From NCBI GenBank assembly GCA_035276475.1, contig DATELQ010000142.1, forward strand, positions 1-64,000: a DNA stretch of 64,000 bases, read 5' to 3'. This stretch comes from DATDFB01 sp035276475 (lineage in GTDB: Bacteria > Acidobacteriota > Thermoanaerobaculia > Gp7-AA8). Both the position numbers and the translations under genes were made by a program. This document shows positions 14,554 through 23,693 of this stretch, piece by piece; the stretch's first letter is position 1; each line of letters opens with the position of its first letter. The notes below the pieces were generated by a model, which was not told where the DNA came from, did not search any database, and was given only the letters and a program-made list of their open reading frames with translations.

Positions 14554-17500
14554 CGCGATTTTGCCGGGCTGTTCTCTTTCCCCACATGCGGCGCCTCTTG
14601 GTCGGTCTCGCGATGCTCCTCTGCGCTCACGCGGCGCTCGGAACCGAGGAGCTGCGGCTCATGCTGGAGCGGCACTCGCTGACGGCGACGTGGCGGACGT
14701 ATCACCAGTTCATTGACGGCGTGGAGGTGGTGGGGAGCGCGGTGATCGAGCGGGTGGACGGCAACGGTGAGCACGAAGTTGAACGTCACATTGCTCGCGC
14801 CGCAGCGACTAGCGCTTGGCGTTTAGCGCCTAACCGCCAATCGCTAACCGCTAATCGCTTCTTCGTCAACGTCAACGGCGAAGCGCGTCCTGCCTACCGA
14901 ACGGTCGTCAACGAGCGCCCGCTCGAGCCGGTCGCGCACTACTACGACGCCGAGACCGGCGCGGAGATCCGCACGGAGCCGCTCTTCTGGACCGCGAAGG
15001 CGCGCGTCTTCGCCCCCAATCCGGTGGCGAAGCTCAACGATCCGTCGCTGCGCGACCACAACAACGCCGCCAGCGCCGTGCCGGACAGCGCGTACAGCAT
15101 CGTCGACCTTCCTGACCTTCCGCTGGTCGGGCCGCTGGTCGGGCCGAACGTCGCCATTGTCGACAGCGAGCAGCCGTTCACCGTCCACGCCGACGCCGCT
15201 GGGTCGCTCCTCTTCGACCGCTCGCAGCCGCAGTTCGAAGAGGTCAATGCCTACTTCCACATCGATCGATCGCAGCGCTACATGCAATCGATCGGCTTCC
15301 GCGGTGCGCGGCGCATCGTCGACTACGCCATTCCGGTCGATCCGCACGCGGCCAGCGGCGGCGACAACTCGTACTACATCGGCGGGCTTGCCAGCGGCAT
15401 GGGGTCGCTGTCGTTCGGCGACGGCGGCACCGACGACGCCGAAGACTCCGACATCATGCTGCACGAGTTCGGGCACGCCATCCAGGACTGGATCGCGCCC
15501 GGCGCGTTCGGCGGCCCGCCCTCGGCGCAGGCGCGCGCGATCGGTGAGGGTTTCGGCGACTACTGGGCGTTCTCGCAGAACTACCTCGACACCGTCGTCA
15601 CCGGCCGCACGCCGTATTGCATCGCCGACTGGGACGCGCGCTGCGCCGGCGACGACGCGTCGCAGAACTGCGGCTACTCCGACGGCGCGGATTGTCTGCG
15701 GCGCGTCGACTCCACGAAGACGATGGCCAACTACGTCGTCTCCGACACGCCCGGCACCGAGCACCGCAACGGCGAGATCTGGTCGTCGGCGCTGCGCGAG
15801 ATCTTCATGGCCCTGGTGCAGCAGAACGGCGCGGAGCAGGGACGGCGCATCGCCGACGCCACCGTGCTCGAAGGGACGTTCGGCGTGCCGCCGAACCCGA
15901 CGTTCAACGTCATGGCCCGCAAGCTCCTCGACGCCGACCGCGCGCTGTGGGGCGGCGCGCACCTGGCCATGATCTGTGGCTCGATGGCGGCGCGCGGCAT
16001 CATCGCCGCGAGCGACTGCGGCGTCCTCCCGCGCGGCGAGCTGACGTTTTTCCAGAGCGGCGTGCACGGCGTGCCGATCCCCGACGGCAGCGGCGAGATC
16101 ACCGCCACCGCGGTCGTCACCGACACGCGCCCGATCGACAAGCTCCTCGTGCGCGTCGACATCGAGCACCCGTCGCGCGGCGATCTGAAGATCACCCTCG
16201 TCGCGCCCGACGGCACGTCGCTCCTGCTGCAGGCGCCCTCGCTCGACCGCGTCGCCGATGTGCACGCCACCTTCGGCTCCGACATCGAGCCGGCGCAGTC
16301 GCTCGCGGTGTTCAACGGGAAGTCGATCGCTGGCGTGTGGAAGCTCGTCATCGCCGACACGCGCGCCGGCGACGCGGGACGCCTCGTCTCCTGGTCGATC
16401 GTGGCGAATTTCTCCGGCGACACCGCGCTCACGCTGCGGCCGTTCTCGACGGCGCCGCGGCTCAACATCCCCGTCGTGGCGCGCACCGGCGGCCTCTCCG
16501 GCTCGCTCTGGCGCAGCGATCTGTATCTGTACAACCGCGGGAGCAGCGAGGCGAAGGTGACGATCGTCTACACGCCGAGCGGCGCCGACGGTACGGTTAC
16601 GTTTGGCGCGGTGACGACGATCATCGCGGCGAAGCAGCTCGTCGCCTTCCGCAACGTCGTCGGCCAGCTCTACGGCCCGAGCGGCAGCGGCACGCTGGAG
16701 CTGCAAGGCGACGTGCAGCAGCTCACGGCGTGGAGCGCGACGTACGACGCCAGCGGCAACGGCACGGTCGGGCAGTCGGTCGACGCCGTGCGCTCGACCG
16801 ACGCCGCGGGCGCCGGCGAGTCGCTCTGGCTCGATGCGCTCGCCGCCGGCGACGGCGCAGCGACGCGGACGAACGTCGGCGTCGTGGAGACGGCGGGGGA
16901 GAGCGGCATCGTGACGGTCACGCTCTACGACGCCGTGAACCGCGCCGTCATCGACACGCGCACGCTGCAGCTCCTGCCGTTCATGCATCTCCAGTTTCCG
17001 CTCCCCCCGCAGCGCGACCTCGGGCCGAGGATCGCCGAGGTGCGCGTGGCCAGCGGGAACGCGCGCGTGATCGCCTACGCGTCCGTCGTGACCGCGGGGC
17101 AGGACTCGATGTACGTTCCGGCGCGGAGCGCGAGCGCACCGCGGCGTGAAGTCATCCCCGCCGCGGCGCTCACCGGCGGCGCCGGTACGACGTGGCAGAC
17201 CGACCTCTGGATCGACAACGTGCTGCCGGCGGCGGAGCAGGTCTTCACGCCGCCCGTGCCGATCACGTACTTCGCGTCGACGCCGGCGCAGTTCAAGGGG
17301 ATCACGCGCAGCGGCATCGGCAGCAGTTACCTGGCGAACTTTGTCTCGACCCTCGGCGGATTCGCCGGCACGACCGGGCAGATCGAGCTCGATCTCCCGC
17401 GCGGCGTCCTCGCCACGTCCTTTCTCTACAGTGCGCCGCAGCGGCGCGGCGACACGATCCTGCCGGTGGCGCCGTCGGAGGCCATCGGCGCCGGCGACAC

Positions 17501-17807
17501 GGTCGACGCGATTCGCATCGAGAACGACGCCGCGTTCCGGACGAACGTCGGCTTCACCGAGGTGGCCGGAGGGACGGCGACGGTGCGGATCTCGCTCGTC
17601 GACGCCGGCGGAAACGAGATCGCCGCGACGACGCAGGACGTCGCCCCGCGCGGCCGCGTGCAGCTCGGAATCGTCGCCCTGACGCCCCGCGACGTCGTCG
17701 ACGCGCGCGTCCATTTCGAGGTGCTTTCGGGCTCCGGGCGCGTCGTCGCCTACGCGTCGGTGGTTGACAACGCGTCGCAGGATGCGTATTTCGTGCGGGC
17801 CCGATGA
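14550..17807 (+). CDS. Secreted M36-like (fungalysin/thermolysin-fold) zinc metalloprotease with P-type domain and C-terminal repeats
   Basis: The protein (1085 residues from ATG 14550; an ATG at 14586 would give a tidier signal peptide, MRRLLVGLAMLLCAHAALG) is exported. The catalytic domain carries HEFGH at about 305-309 and the third zinc ligand in GEGFGDYWA (Glu333), the gluzincin arrangement. Before it lies a propeptide-like region. A proprotein-convertase P-type beta domain (about 510-620, IEHPSRGDLKITLVAPDGTSLLL ... GVWKLVIAD) follows, and then roughly 450 residues of repeated beta modules with LNIPVVARTGG and TNVGVVE/TNVGFTE motifs, ending GRVVAYASVVDN. An inverted repeat is embedded in frame at 14810-14846. 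Likely role: extracellular protein breakdown. Confidence 0.85.
14810..14846. repeat. Palindromic repeat element inside the metalloprotease gene
   Basis: Arms 14810-14826 (TAGCGCTTGGCGTTTAG) and 14830-14846 pair over 17 bp with two mismatches around a three-base loop. Related half-sites occur at 23078-23094 and 23271-23298. Here it is read through in frame, encoding part of SAWRLAPNRQSLTAN. Confidence 0.6.
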
Positions 17808-18394
17808 ACGCAACCGAGTCCCAGACCCTTGCCCAACTCCCCTTCAAATTGCTGGAGGAGACGATCCGCCAGCTCCGCAGCACGCGCAACGACATCATCC
17901 GCTACGGCGTCTGGAACGTCCGCAACCTGACGGACGAGGAGTTCAACCGCGCCGACGACCGCCGGCTCTACGGCTACTTCCGCCAGGACCTGCTGGAGAC
18001 GCGCTTCCTCTCGAAGGGGCGCCGCGTCGATCTGATCCAACTCTGGAAGTGGTTCGACGATCAGATGAGCGGCACCGAGCCGCTGCTCGTCGACGGGCAC
18101 GAAGTCTTCCTCAACATCCAGGACAAGGACCTCGAGAAGGTGCGCAAGCGCATCGCCGAGATCCAGGCCTTCCTGCCGACGCTGCGCGGCGACGACCTCG
18201 AGGCGTTCAAGCGCGTGAAGTACAAGCTGCGCCGGACGGTGATGCGCCTGACGTACGACCTGCACCACCTCTTCAAGCGGCTGGAGAAGTACCGCAAGAA
18301 CTTCGGCGCGGCCGCCGCCCCCCGCCCCGAGCGTGTGCCGCTCGAGGCGGTGGCGGAGATTCCGGAGCCGCCGCCGATGGACGAGGAAGACTAG
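17804..18394 (+). CDS. Hypothetical soluble helical protein, 196 residues
   Basis: Not recognised. The sequence is charged and helical throughout (LPFKLLEETIRQLRSTRNDIIRYGVWNVRNLTDEEFNRADDRRL; then DKDLEKVRKRIAEIQAFLPTLRGDDLEAFKRVKYKLRRTVMRLTYDLHHLFKRLEKYRKNF), with an acidic Pro-rich tail EPPPMDEED. No signal peptide or metal site. Its ATG overlaps the metalloprotease stop (ATGA), making it the third gene of the kinase/protease operon. Its end overlaps the convergent repeat-protein gene by four bases. Confidence 0.65.
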   Translation: MNATESQTLAQLPFKLLEETIRQLRSTRNDIIRYGVWNVRNLTDEEFNRADDRRLYGYFRQDLLETRFLSKGRRVDLIQLWKWFDDQMSGTEPLLVDGHEVFLNIQDKDLEKVRKRIAEIQAFLPTLRGDDLEAFKRVKYKLRRTVMRLTYDLHHLFKRLEKYRKNFGAAAAPRPERVPLEAVAEIPEPPPMDEED

Positions 18395-21300
18395 ATCTCG
18401 ATCGTCGTCGGCAATCCCTCGTTGACCGTCACGCTCGTCGAATTCACCACCCGATCGGTCTGGTCCAGCACCTCCAGGCGGAACGTCCCCGGCGCGACGT
18501 TCTGCAGCGTCGTCACGCCCGGCGCGGCCAGGAGCGGGTACGTCCCCGCGTTGAGCCCCAGGCGGGCGTAAGGCAGACCGCTGCCGTCGATCAGGCGGAT
18601 GCGGAGGTTGCCCGACGAGCTCTTCGACTTGACGAAGAGCGTTCCGCCCGGGGTCATCGGCACGTTCTGCGCCGGCGACGGCGACGACACCGTAACCGTC
18701 TTGATGGCGTAGCCGGTCGCGTACAGCGTCACGCGATACGCGCCCGGCGCCAGGTCGAGCGTCAGCTCCTGCGGGTTCGGATTGAAACTGAAGCCGCTGT
18801 CGATCGTGCGTCCCTGCATGTCCATGACGTGCGGCGTGGCCGCGAGGAGGCGGCCGTCGCGGCCGTCGACCACGCGCAGCGTCACGCCGGCCGACGGGGA
18901 GAGCTTCAGCTCCACGTCCGCGGGCGCGTCCTGCACGTCGATGTCCTTCAGGGAGTGGCCGAAGCCGTCCTTGCTGGCGTTGATCTCGTACGAGCCGCGG
19001 GCGACCGTGTCGAGGATGAAGTTGCCGCCGGCGTCCGTCATCGCCGCCCGCGAGGCGAACGGCGTATCAGTGCCGGTTGCGCGGATCTCCACGCGCGCGT
19101 CGGCGAGCGGCTGCTGGTTCGTCGCGTCGACCACCCGCCCGCGCACCGTGCTGACGCGGATGTCGATGTCGAACGTCCCCGAGCCCTTCACCTCGTACGA
19201 CGTCGTGAACGGCGCCGTGCGCTCGAAATCGATGACCTGCACGTTGTACGTGCCGTCGGCGAGGCCGCTGATCTGGTAGTTGCCGCTCCCGTCCGCGGTC
19301 GTGCTGGCGTTCGTCTGCGCTTTCCCCGCTTTCGGGAAGAACAGGACCATGGCGTTGTGCAGCGGCTGGCCGCCGCGGGTGATGTGGCCGCGCACGACGG
19401 TGTCGGACTGGAACTCGATGTCCGCGGTGGCGCTGCCGCCAGCGTCGAGCACCACGGTCTTCGGCTCCGACGACTTTCCGCCGCCGCCGAACGGCCCGCC
19501 GACGCGCGCGACGACGCGCACGGTGCCGGTGGGCGCTCCTTCGATGCGATAGTTGCCGCCTGCGTCGACGGGCGCCGAGGAACTGCCGGTGCCCGCGCCC
19601 GACGCCATCACGTTGGCCTGCTGCAGCTCCTCGGCCGTCAGTCCGCTGACGTGGCCGGTGATCGTGCCGCCGCTCTTCATCGTCACGCGCACCGGCGCGC
19701 CGGTGCTGACGTCGACGTCGCGCGCCACGCCGTTCGCGTAGCCGCTCTTCGCCGCGTTGAACGTGTAGTGTCCCGGCGCGAGCCCCTCGAAGAGGAAGTT
19801 GCCGCCGGCGTCGCTGTGCGCCTCGCGGCCGAACATGTTGTCGCTCGCCGATGTCGCCCGTACGAGCGCGTCGCCCACAGGTGCGCCGCCGTCCGTGACG
19901 ACCATGCCGGAGACGCGCAGGCCCGACGAGAGCTGCACGTCGCTGCGCACTTCCTTCCCCGTCAGGTTGACGGACCGCGTTTCGGTCACGTAGCCGCTGA
20001 GCGAATAGCTGAACGACTTCTCGCCCGGCTCCAGCGCCTCGATCGTGTACTCGCCCTGCGGATCGGTGACGACGGTGCTGCCCATCGTGTCGAAACGCAT
20101 CACCCGGCCGCCGCGCGAAGTCTGCTCGGGCGAGACGGTGACGCCGGAGAGCGGCTCGCCGGACTGCCCGGTGACTTTGCCCGTCAGCTTCACGCCCGTC
20201 TCGAGCTCCACCGTCACCTCGGGCGCCGTCTTCCCTTCCTCGACTTCGATGTTCGGCACGCGCCCCGCCGTGTAGCCGGGGGCGTTGACGACGACCTGCG
20301 TCGGCCCGGGCCGCACGTTGTCGAGCGTGAACGCGCCGTCGTCATTCGTGAACGCCTTCAGCATCGGCGGCGTCTGGATGACCATGCCGCCGCCGCCGCG
20401 CGACGTCGACACTCCCGCTTGGAACGACGACACCGGCTGGTGCGTGGCTTTATCAACGACGTGCCCGGTGATGCGCCCGCCCGGCGGCAGCTCGATGTTG
20501 ACGTCCCTCGCCGGCGCCGTGACCTGGCGCATCTCCTGGATGAACGCCTCCTGCTTGTTGGCGATGAGCATCATCGACCCCGGCGAGAGATCGGTGAGGC
20601 GAAACGAGCCGTCCGGCCCGGTCATCGTCGACTGCATCCCCTCGGTCATCGACATCGTGGCGATGTTGACGCCGTCCACGCCGGCGCCGCCGCGCGTGAC
20701 GCGGCCGGTGATCTCGACGCCCGGCTCGACGACGATGTCGACCGGCTTCATCCCCGCCGCGACCTGCTGCGCGCGCAGCGTCTTCGACGCGAAGCCTTCG
20801 GCCTTGACGACGACGTCGTAGCGCCCTTCCTTGACGCGCACGACGAACGTGCCGTCGCCGCCGGAGCGGACCTGGTCATCGTTCTGCCGGTTGTTTGCGA
20901 AGGCCATGATGCGGCGGAACTGTCCGCCCGGATCGTTCGTCGACTCGTTAAGCTCGACGGCGGCGTTCGCCACCGGCTTGTTGTTCTTGTCGAGCACGCG
21001 CCCGGCGAAGGCGATGCCGCGCGGGATCGTCAGGGTGATGCCGCTCTTTTTCTCGCCGGGATGGACGCGCATCGACGCCGTGTGCGCTGACGGGTAGCCC
21101 TTCTTCGCCGCGTCGACGATGACGTCGTGCTCGGTCTGTACGTCGCGCGCGACGAAGCGGCCGTCGGGACCGCTGTAGACGCCGCGCGCGCCGGGGCGGC
21201 CGAACATCATCGTCAGGTTCATCGCCTCGCGCGACGCGGCGCGCGTGGTCACGTGCGCGGCTGCGACCGGGCGCTTGTCTTCGTCGACGACCGTGCCGGT

Positions 21301-22389
21301 AATCGTGCCGAGGGGCATGGCGTAGAGCGGCTTCTGAACGGTGCGGCCGGCGACGAGAGCGACCTCGACCCGCGGGAGGTTATAGCCGGGGCGGTCGGAC
21401 ATCACGCCGAACGTGCCGGGGAGGATGTTCGCAATCGTGAACGCGCCCTTCGCGTCGGAGATCGCGGAGTGCAGGATCTCGCTGCCGCCCATGTTGAAGC
21501 CGCCGGACATCAGCGTGACGTAGGCGCCGGCGACCGGCTGCTGGGTCTTGGAGTCGACGACGGTGCCGCTGAGCGTCGCCGCCTTGGCGAGCTTCATTGT
21601 CACGGCCCCGTCGGTGTGGGCGCGGTGCGCGGCGCGCGCGCCGGCGCGGGCCTCGACGTCCTGCCAGTCTTTCTTGGCGTGCGCGATCGTGAAGGTGCCG
21701 TCGTCAGCGGTTTTGCCGGCCGGCCAGTGGTCGATATAGACGTCAGCGCCGCCGACCGCCGTCGTGCCATCCTCGGCGACGACGCGGCCGGAGATCTTCA
21801 CGCCGGCGTTGAGCGCGCGATCGGGCGACAGGCGCGACGGGTCGCGCAGCATGGTCTCGCTGAACGCCGCGTAGTCGGGATGGATGACGACGAGGCGGTT
21901 CGCCCACTTCGAGGGATCGGGGACGGAGTATTTGCCGTTGGCGTCGGTGACGGCGACGACGTCGGCGGCCGTGCCGCCGGTCCAGTAGACGGTGGCGTGC
22001 GCGACCGGCTTGCCGTTCGCGGTGATCGTTCCGGTCTTCGCCACGGCGCGAGTCAGGACAATGGCGCCGGCCTCGTCATTGGCGGCGCTCCAGCTCGACT
22101 CCGGCGCGTAGCCGGCGGCGTCGACGCGGAGCTCGACGAAGCTCTGCTCTTTCGGCACCTCGGCGCGGAAGCTGCCGTCGTTGCCGGTCGAGGCGGTCGT
22201 GAGCGCGTTGCGCTGCGGCGTAGCCGAGGCGATGCGCAGGCGCCGCGCCTCGATGGTCTCGGGCGCGTAGACGGAGATCTTTGCCCCGACGACCGGCTGG
22301 CCGTCGCCGTTCATGACGGTGCCGGTGACGGCGGCGAAGGTGGGAACGGCGAGAAGAAATGCGAATAGCGAGGACGCAGCGCGGCGCAT
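18391..22389 (-). CDS. Very large secreted protein of carboxypeptidase-regulatory-like (CarboxypepD_reg) repeats
   Basis: A 1332-residue protein with a signal peptide (MRRAASSLFAFLLAVPTFA). The rest is a chain of a dozen or more beta-sandwich repeats of about 80-100 residues, each with a start such as VTGTVMNGDGQPVVGAKISV, ISGRVVAEDGTTAVGGADVYI or ITGTVVDEDKRPVAAAHVTT and an inner DANGKYSVPD/GSFRLTDLSPG-type strand. This is the carboxypeptidase regulatory-like fold used as rigid surface spacers or ligand-binding modules. No catalytic domain is visible. GGAGG four bases before the ATG at 22389 sets the start. It is divergent from the PrcB-like gene. Confidence 0.9.
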   Translation of the reverse strand: MRRAASSLFAFLLAVPTFAAVTGTVMNGDGQPVVGAKISVYAPETIEARRLRIASATPQRNALTTASTGNDGSFRAEVPKEQSFVELRVDAAGYAPESSWSAANDEAGAIVLTRAVAKTGTITANGKPVAHATVYWTGGTAADVVAVTDANGKYSVPDPSKWANRLVVIHPDYAAFSETMLRDPSRLSPDRALNAGVKISGRVVAEDGTTAVGGADVYIDHWPAGKTADDGTFTIAHAKKDWQDVEARAGARAAHRAHTDGAVTMKLAKAATLSGTVVDSKTQQPVAGAYVTLMSGGFNMGGSEILHSAISDAKGAFTIANILPGTFGVMSDRPGYNLPRVEVALVAGRTVQKPLYAMPLGTITGTVVDEDKRPVAAAHVTTRAASREAMNLTMMFGRPGARGVYSGPDGRFVARDVQTEHDVIVDAAKKGYPSAHTASMRVHPGEKKSGITLTIPRGIAFAGRVLDKNNKPVANAAVELNESTNDPGGQFRRIMAFANNRQNDDQVRSGGDGTFVVRVKEGRYDVVVKAEGFASKTLRAQQVAAGMKPVDIVVEPGVEITGRVTRGGAGVDGVNIATMSMTEGMQSTMTGPDGSFRLTDLSPGSMMLIANKQEAFIQEMRQVTAPARDVNIELPPGGRITGHVVDKATHQPVSSFQAGVSTSRGGGGMVIQTPPMLKAFTNDDGAFTLDNVRPGPTQVVVNAPGYTAGRVPNIEVEEGKTAPEVTVELETGVKLTGKVTGQSGEPLSGVTVSPEQTSRGGRVMRFDTMGSTVVTDPQGEYTIEALEPGEKSFSYSLSGYVTETRSVNLTGKEVRSDVQLSSGLRVSGMVVTDGGAPVGDALVRATSASDNMFGREAHSDAGGNFLFEGLAPGHYTFNAAKSGYANGVARDVDVSTGAPVRVTMKSGGTITGHVSGLTAEELQQANVMASGAGTGSSSAPVDAGGNYRIEGAPTGTVRVVARVGGPFGGGGKSSEPKTVVLDAGGSATADIEFQSDTVVRGHITRGGQPLHNAMVLFFPKAGKAQTNASTTADGSGNYQISGLADGTYNVQVIDFERTAPFTTSYEVKGSGTFDIDIRVSTVRGRVVDATNQQPLADARVEIRATGTDTPFASRAAMTDAGGNFILDTVARGSYEINASKDGFGHSLKDIDVQDAPADVELKLSPSAGVTLRVVDGRDGRLLAATPHVMDMQGRTIDSGFSFNPNPQELTLDLAPGAYRVTLYATGYAIKTVTVSSPSPAQNVPMTPGGTLFVKSKSSSGNLRIRLIDGSGLPYARLGLNAGTYPLLAAPGVTTLQNVAPGTFRLEVLDQTDRVVNSTSVTVNEGLPTTIEI

Positions 22390-22464
22390 AGTCCCTCCGG
22401 AAGGGTTCAAGATTTGCCGTTTAGACGGAAAATTAAGACCGAGGTTCTGCTGTTGCTCGCGGCC

Positions 22465-22824
22465 ATGAGAACGGCCATTGTCACTCTGATCGTCGCAGCG
22501 TGTACGACGCCGATGCAATTTCGCGTAATCGACAAGGGAGGCTACGGCACCGAGGAGTCGACGAAGCCGTCGATCGCAGTGCAGGGCTCGGTCGTCACGC
22601 TGAACCTCGGCCGGCACATGACCGGCGGCTGGTCGATCGAGCCGCTCGAGGTCACGGGGGACGCGAATCTCCTCATCGTGAAGACGAAGGTGAACCGCCC
22701 CGCGACCGGCGCCATGGTGACGCAGGCGCTGACGTCGCCGTACGTGAAGATCGACGTCGGCGTGCAGCCGAAGAAGGTGCGCTGGATGGAGGAGAACGGC
22801 GAGCTGGTGGCGGAGGCGCCGTGA
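22465..22824 (+). CDS. PrcB-like C-terminal domain lipoprotein
   Basis: A 119-residue protein with lipobox IVAAC (Cys10). The mature part matches the PrcB C-terminal domain: SVVTLNLGRHMTGGWSIEPLEV, a short loop, LLIVKTKVNRPATGAMVTQALTSPYVKIDV. In spirochaetes PrcB is a subunit that stabilises the PrtP protease complex; in other bacteria the domain occurs alone and its role is unclear. I start at ATG 22465 because it gives a proper lipoprotein signal. GTGA overlap links it to the TIGR02757 gene. Confidence 0.8.
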   Translation: MRTAIVTLIVAACTTPMQFRVIDKGGYGTEESTKPSIAVQGSVVTLNLGRHMTGGWSIEPLEVTGDANLLIVKTKVNRPATGAMVTQALTSPYVKIDVGVQPKKVRWMEENGELVAEAP

Positions 22825-23681
22825 AGTCGCGCCCGCTGCGCCAGACGATGCTCCGCGAGCGCCTCGACGAGCTCGTCGCGACGTTCGACGTGTCGACGAT
22901 CTCCCCCGACCCGCTGGAGCTCGTGCGGCGCTACAGCGATCCGCTCGATCAGGAGGTGGCAGGGCTGATCGCGGCGGCGTTCGCGTACGGGCGGGCGGAG
23001 ATCATTGTGGCGAATATCGGTTCCGTTCTCGCGAAGATGGGACCCTCTCCGTTTGCGTACGTGAAGCGCTTCCCGGCTAGCGGTTGGCGGTTAGGGGAGT
23101 TCACGCACCGTTTTCACAAGACGGCCGATCTCGTCGCCTTTCTCGAATGCCTTTCGGCGGCAATCGCAAAGCACGGATCCCTCGGCGAGCTTTTCCGAAA
23201 GTGCTACGACGATCGTGACGCGGACATCGGTCCATCGCTGACCCGCTTCATCGACGAGTTGCGCTCCCGCAACCGCCAATCGCTACGCGCCAACCGCTCC
23301 TCGCTGCAATACCTCCTCACGAGCCCCCGCGACGGCTCCGCCTGCAAGCGCATGCTCCTCTACCTCCGCTGGATGGTCCGCCGCACCCCGCCCGACCTGG
23401 GCCTCTGGACCTTCGTCGACCCCGCAAAGCTCCTGATGCCGGTCGACACCCACATCCACCGCATCGCCACCTTCCTCGGCCTGAACCGCCGCAAGAGCGC
23501 CGACTGGAAGACCGCCCGCGCCCTCACCGCGCGCTTGGCGAAGTTCGACGCTGCCGATCCCATCCGCTACGACTTCGCGTTGTGCCGGCTCGGAATTCTG
23601 GATCTTTGCAGCCGGAAGCGGCGCAAGGAGAACTGCGACGTCTGTTTGTTGAGGGATGTCTGCCGGTTTCCGGTCGTATGA
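22821..23681 (+). CDS. TIGR02757 (DUF2400) family protein with a C-terminal four-cysteine motif
   Basis: A 286-residue protein. The blocks DPLELVRRYSDPLDQEVAGLIAAAFAYGRAEIIVANI (about 28-65), KRMLLYLRWMVRRTPPDLGLWTFVDP and LLMPVDTHIHRIATFLGL are those of the TIGR02757 family, which is widespread but of unknown function. The C-terminus has CSRKRRKENCDVCLLRDVC, i.e. C-x8-C-x2-C-x5-C, close to the [4Fe-4S] loop of endonuclease III/MutY glycosylases, and the central helices also look HhH-GPD-like, so a DNA-repair role is possible. Two half-copies of a repeat element lie inside the gene. Start GTG 22821 overlaps the upstream stop. Confidence 0.85.
   Translation: MKSRPLRQTMLRERLDELVATFDVSTISPDPLELVRRYSDPLDQEVAGLIAAAFAYGRAEIIVANIGSVLAKMGPSPFAYVKRFPASGWRLGEFTHRFHKTADLVAFLECLSAAIAKHGSLGELFRKCYDDRDADIGPSLTRFIDELRSRNRQSLRANRSSLQYLLTSPRDGSACKRMLLYLRWMVRRTPPDLGLWTFVDPAKLLMPVDTHIHRIATFLGLNRRKSADWKTARALTARLAKFDAADPIRYDFALCRLGILDLCSRKRRKENCDVCLLRDVCRFPVV
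23078..23094 (+). repeat. Half-site of the palindromic repeat, forward orientation
   Basis: TAGCGGTTGGCGGTTAG, one mismatch from the perfect arm of the element at 14830-14846 read on the other strand. It encodes SGWRLG in the TIGR02757 protein. Confidence 0.5.
23271..23298 (-). repeat. Half-sites of the palindromic repeat, reverse orientation
   Basis: AACCGCCAATCGCTA (23271-23285) followed by CGCGCCAACCGCT. It is opposite in orientation to the 23078 copy, so the pair could fold over 190 bases. It encodes NRQSLRANR, nearly the same peptide as NRQSLTANR in the metalloprotease. Confidence 0.5.
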
Positions 23682-23682
23682 T
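23677..23682 (+). promoter_or_regulatory. -10-like TATGAT before the 712-residue protein
   Basis: Eleven bases before the ATG at 23694; it overlaps the stop codon of the preceding gene. No ribosome site is seen. Confidence 0.35.
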
Positions 23683-23693
23683 TTTCTGATCCG

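Noticed and set aside
14844..17813. A 989-codon open frame on the minus strand
   Set aside because: It lies wholly opposite the metalloprotease gene, is dominated by Arg/Asp/Gly/Val, lacks a start context and any motif. Long antisense frames are expected in such GC-rich genes; the same applies to the plus-strand frames opposite the CHAT gene (4826-6556) and glyS (60812-63031).
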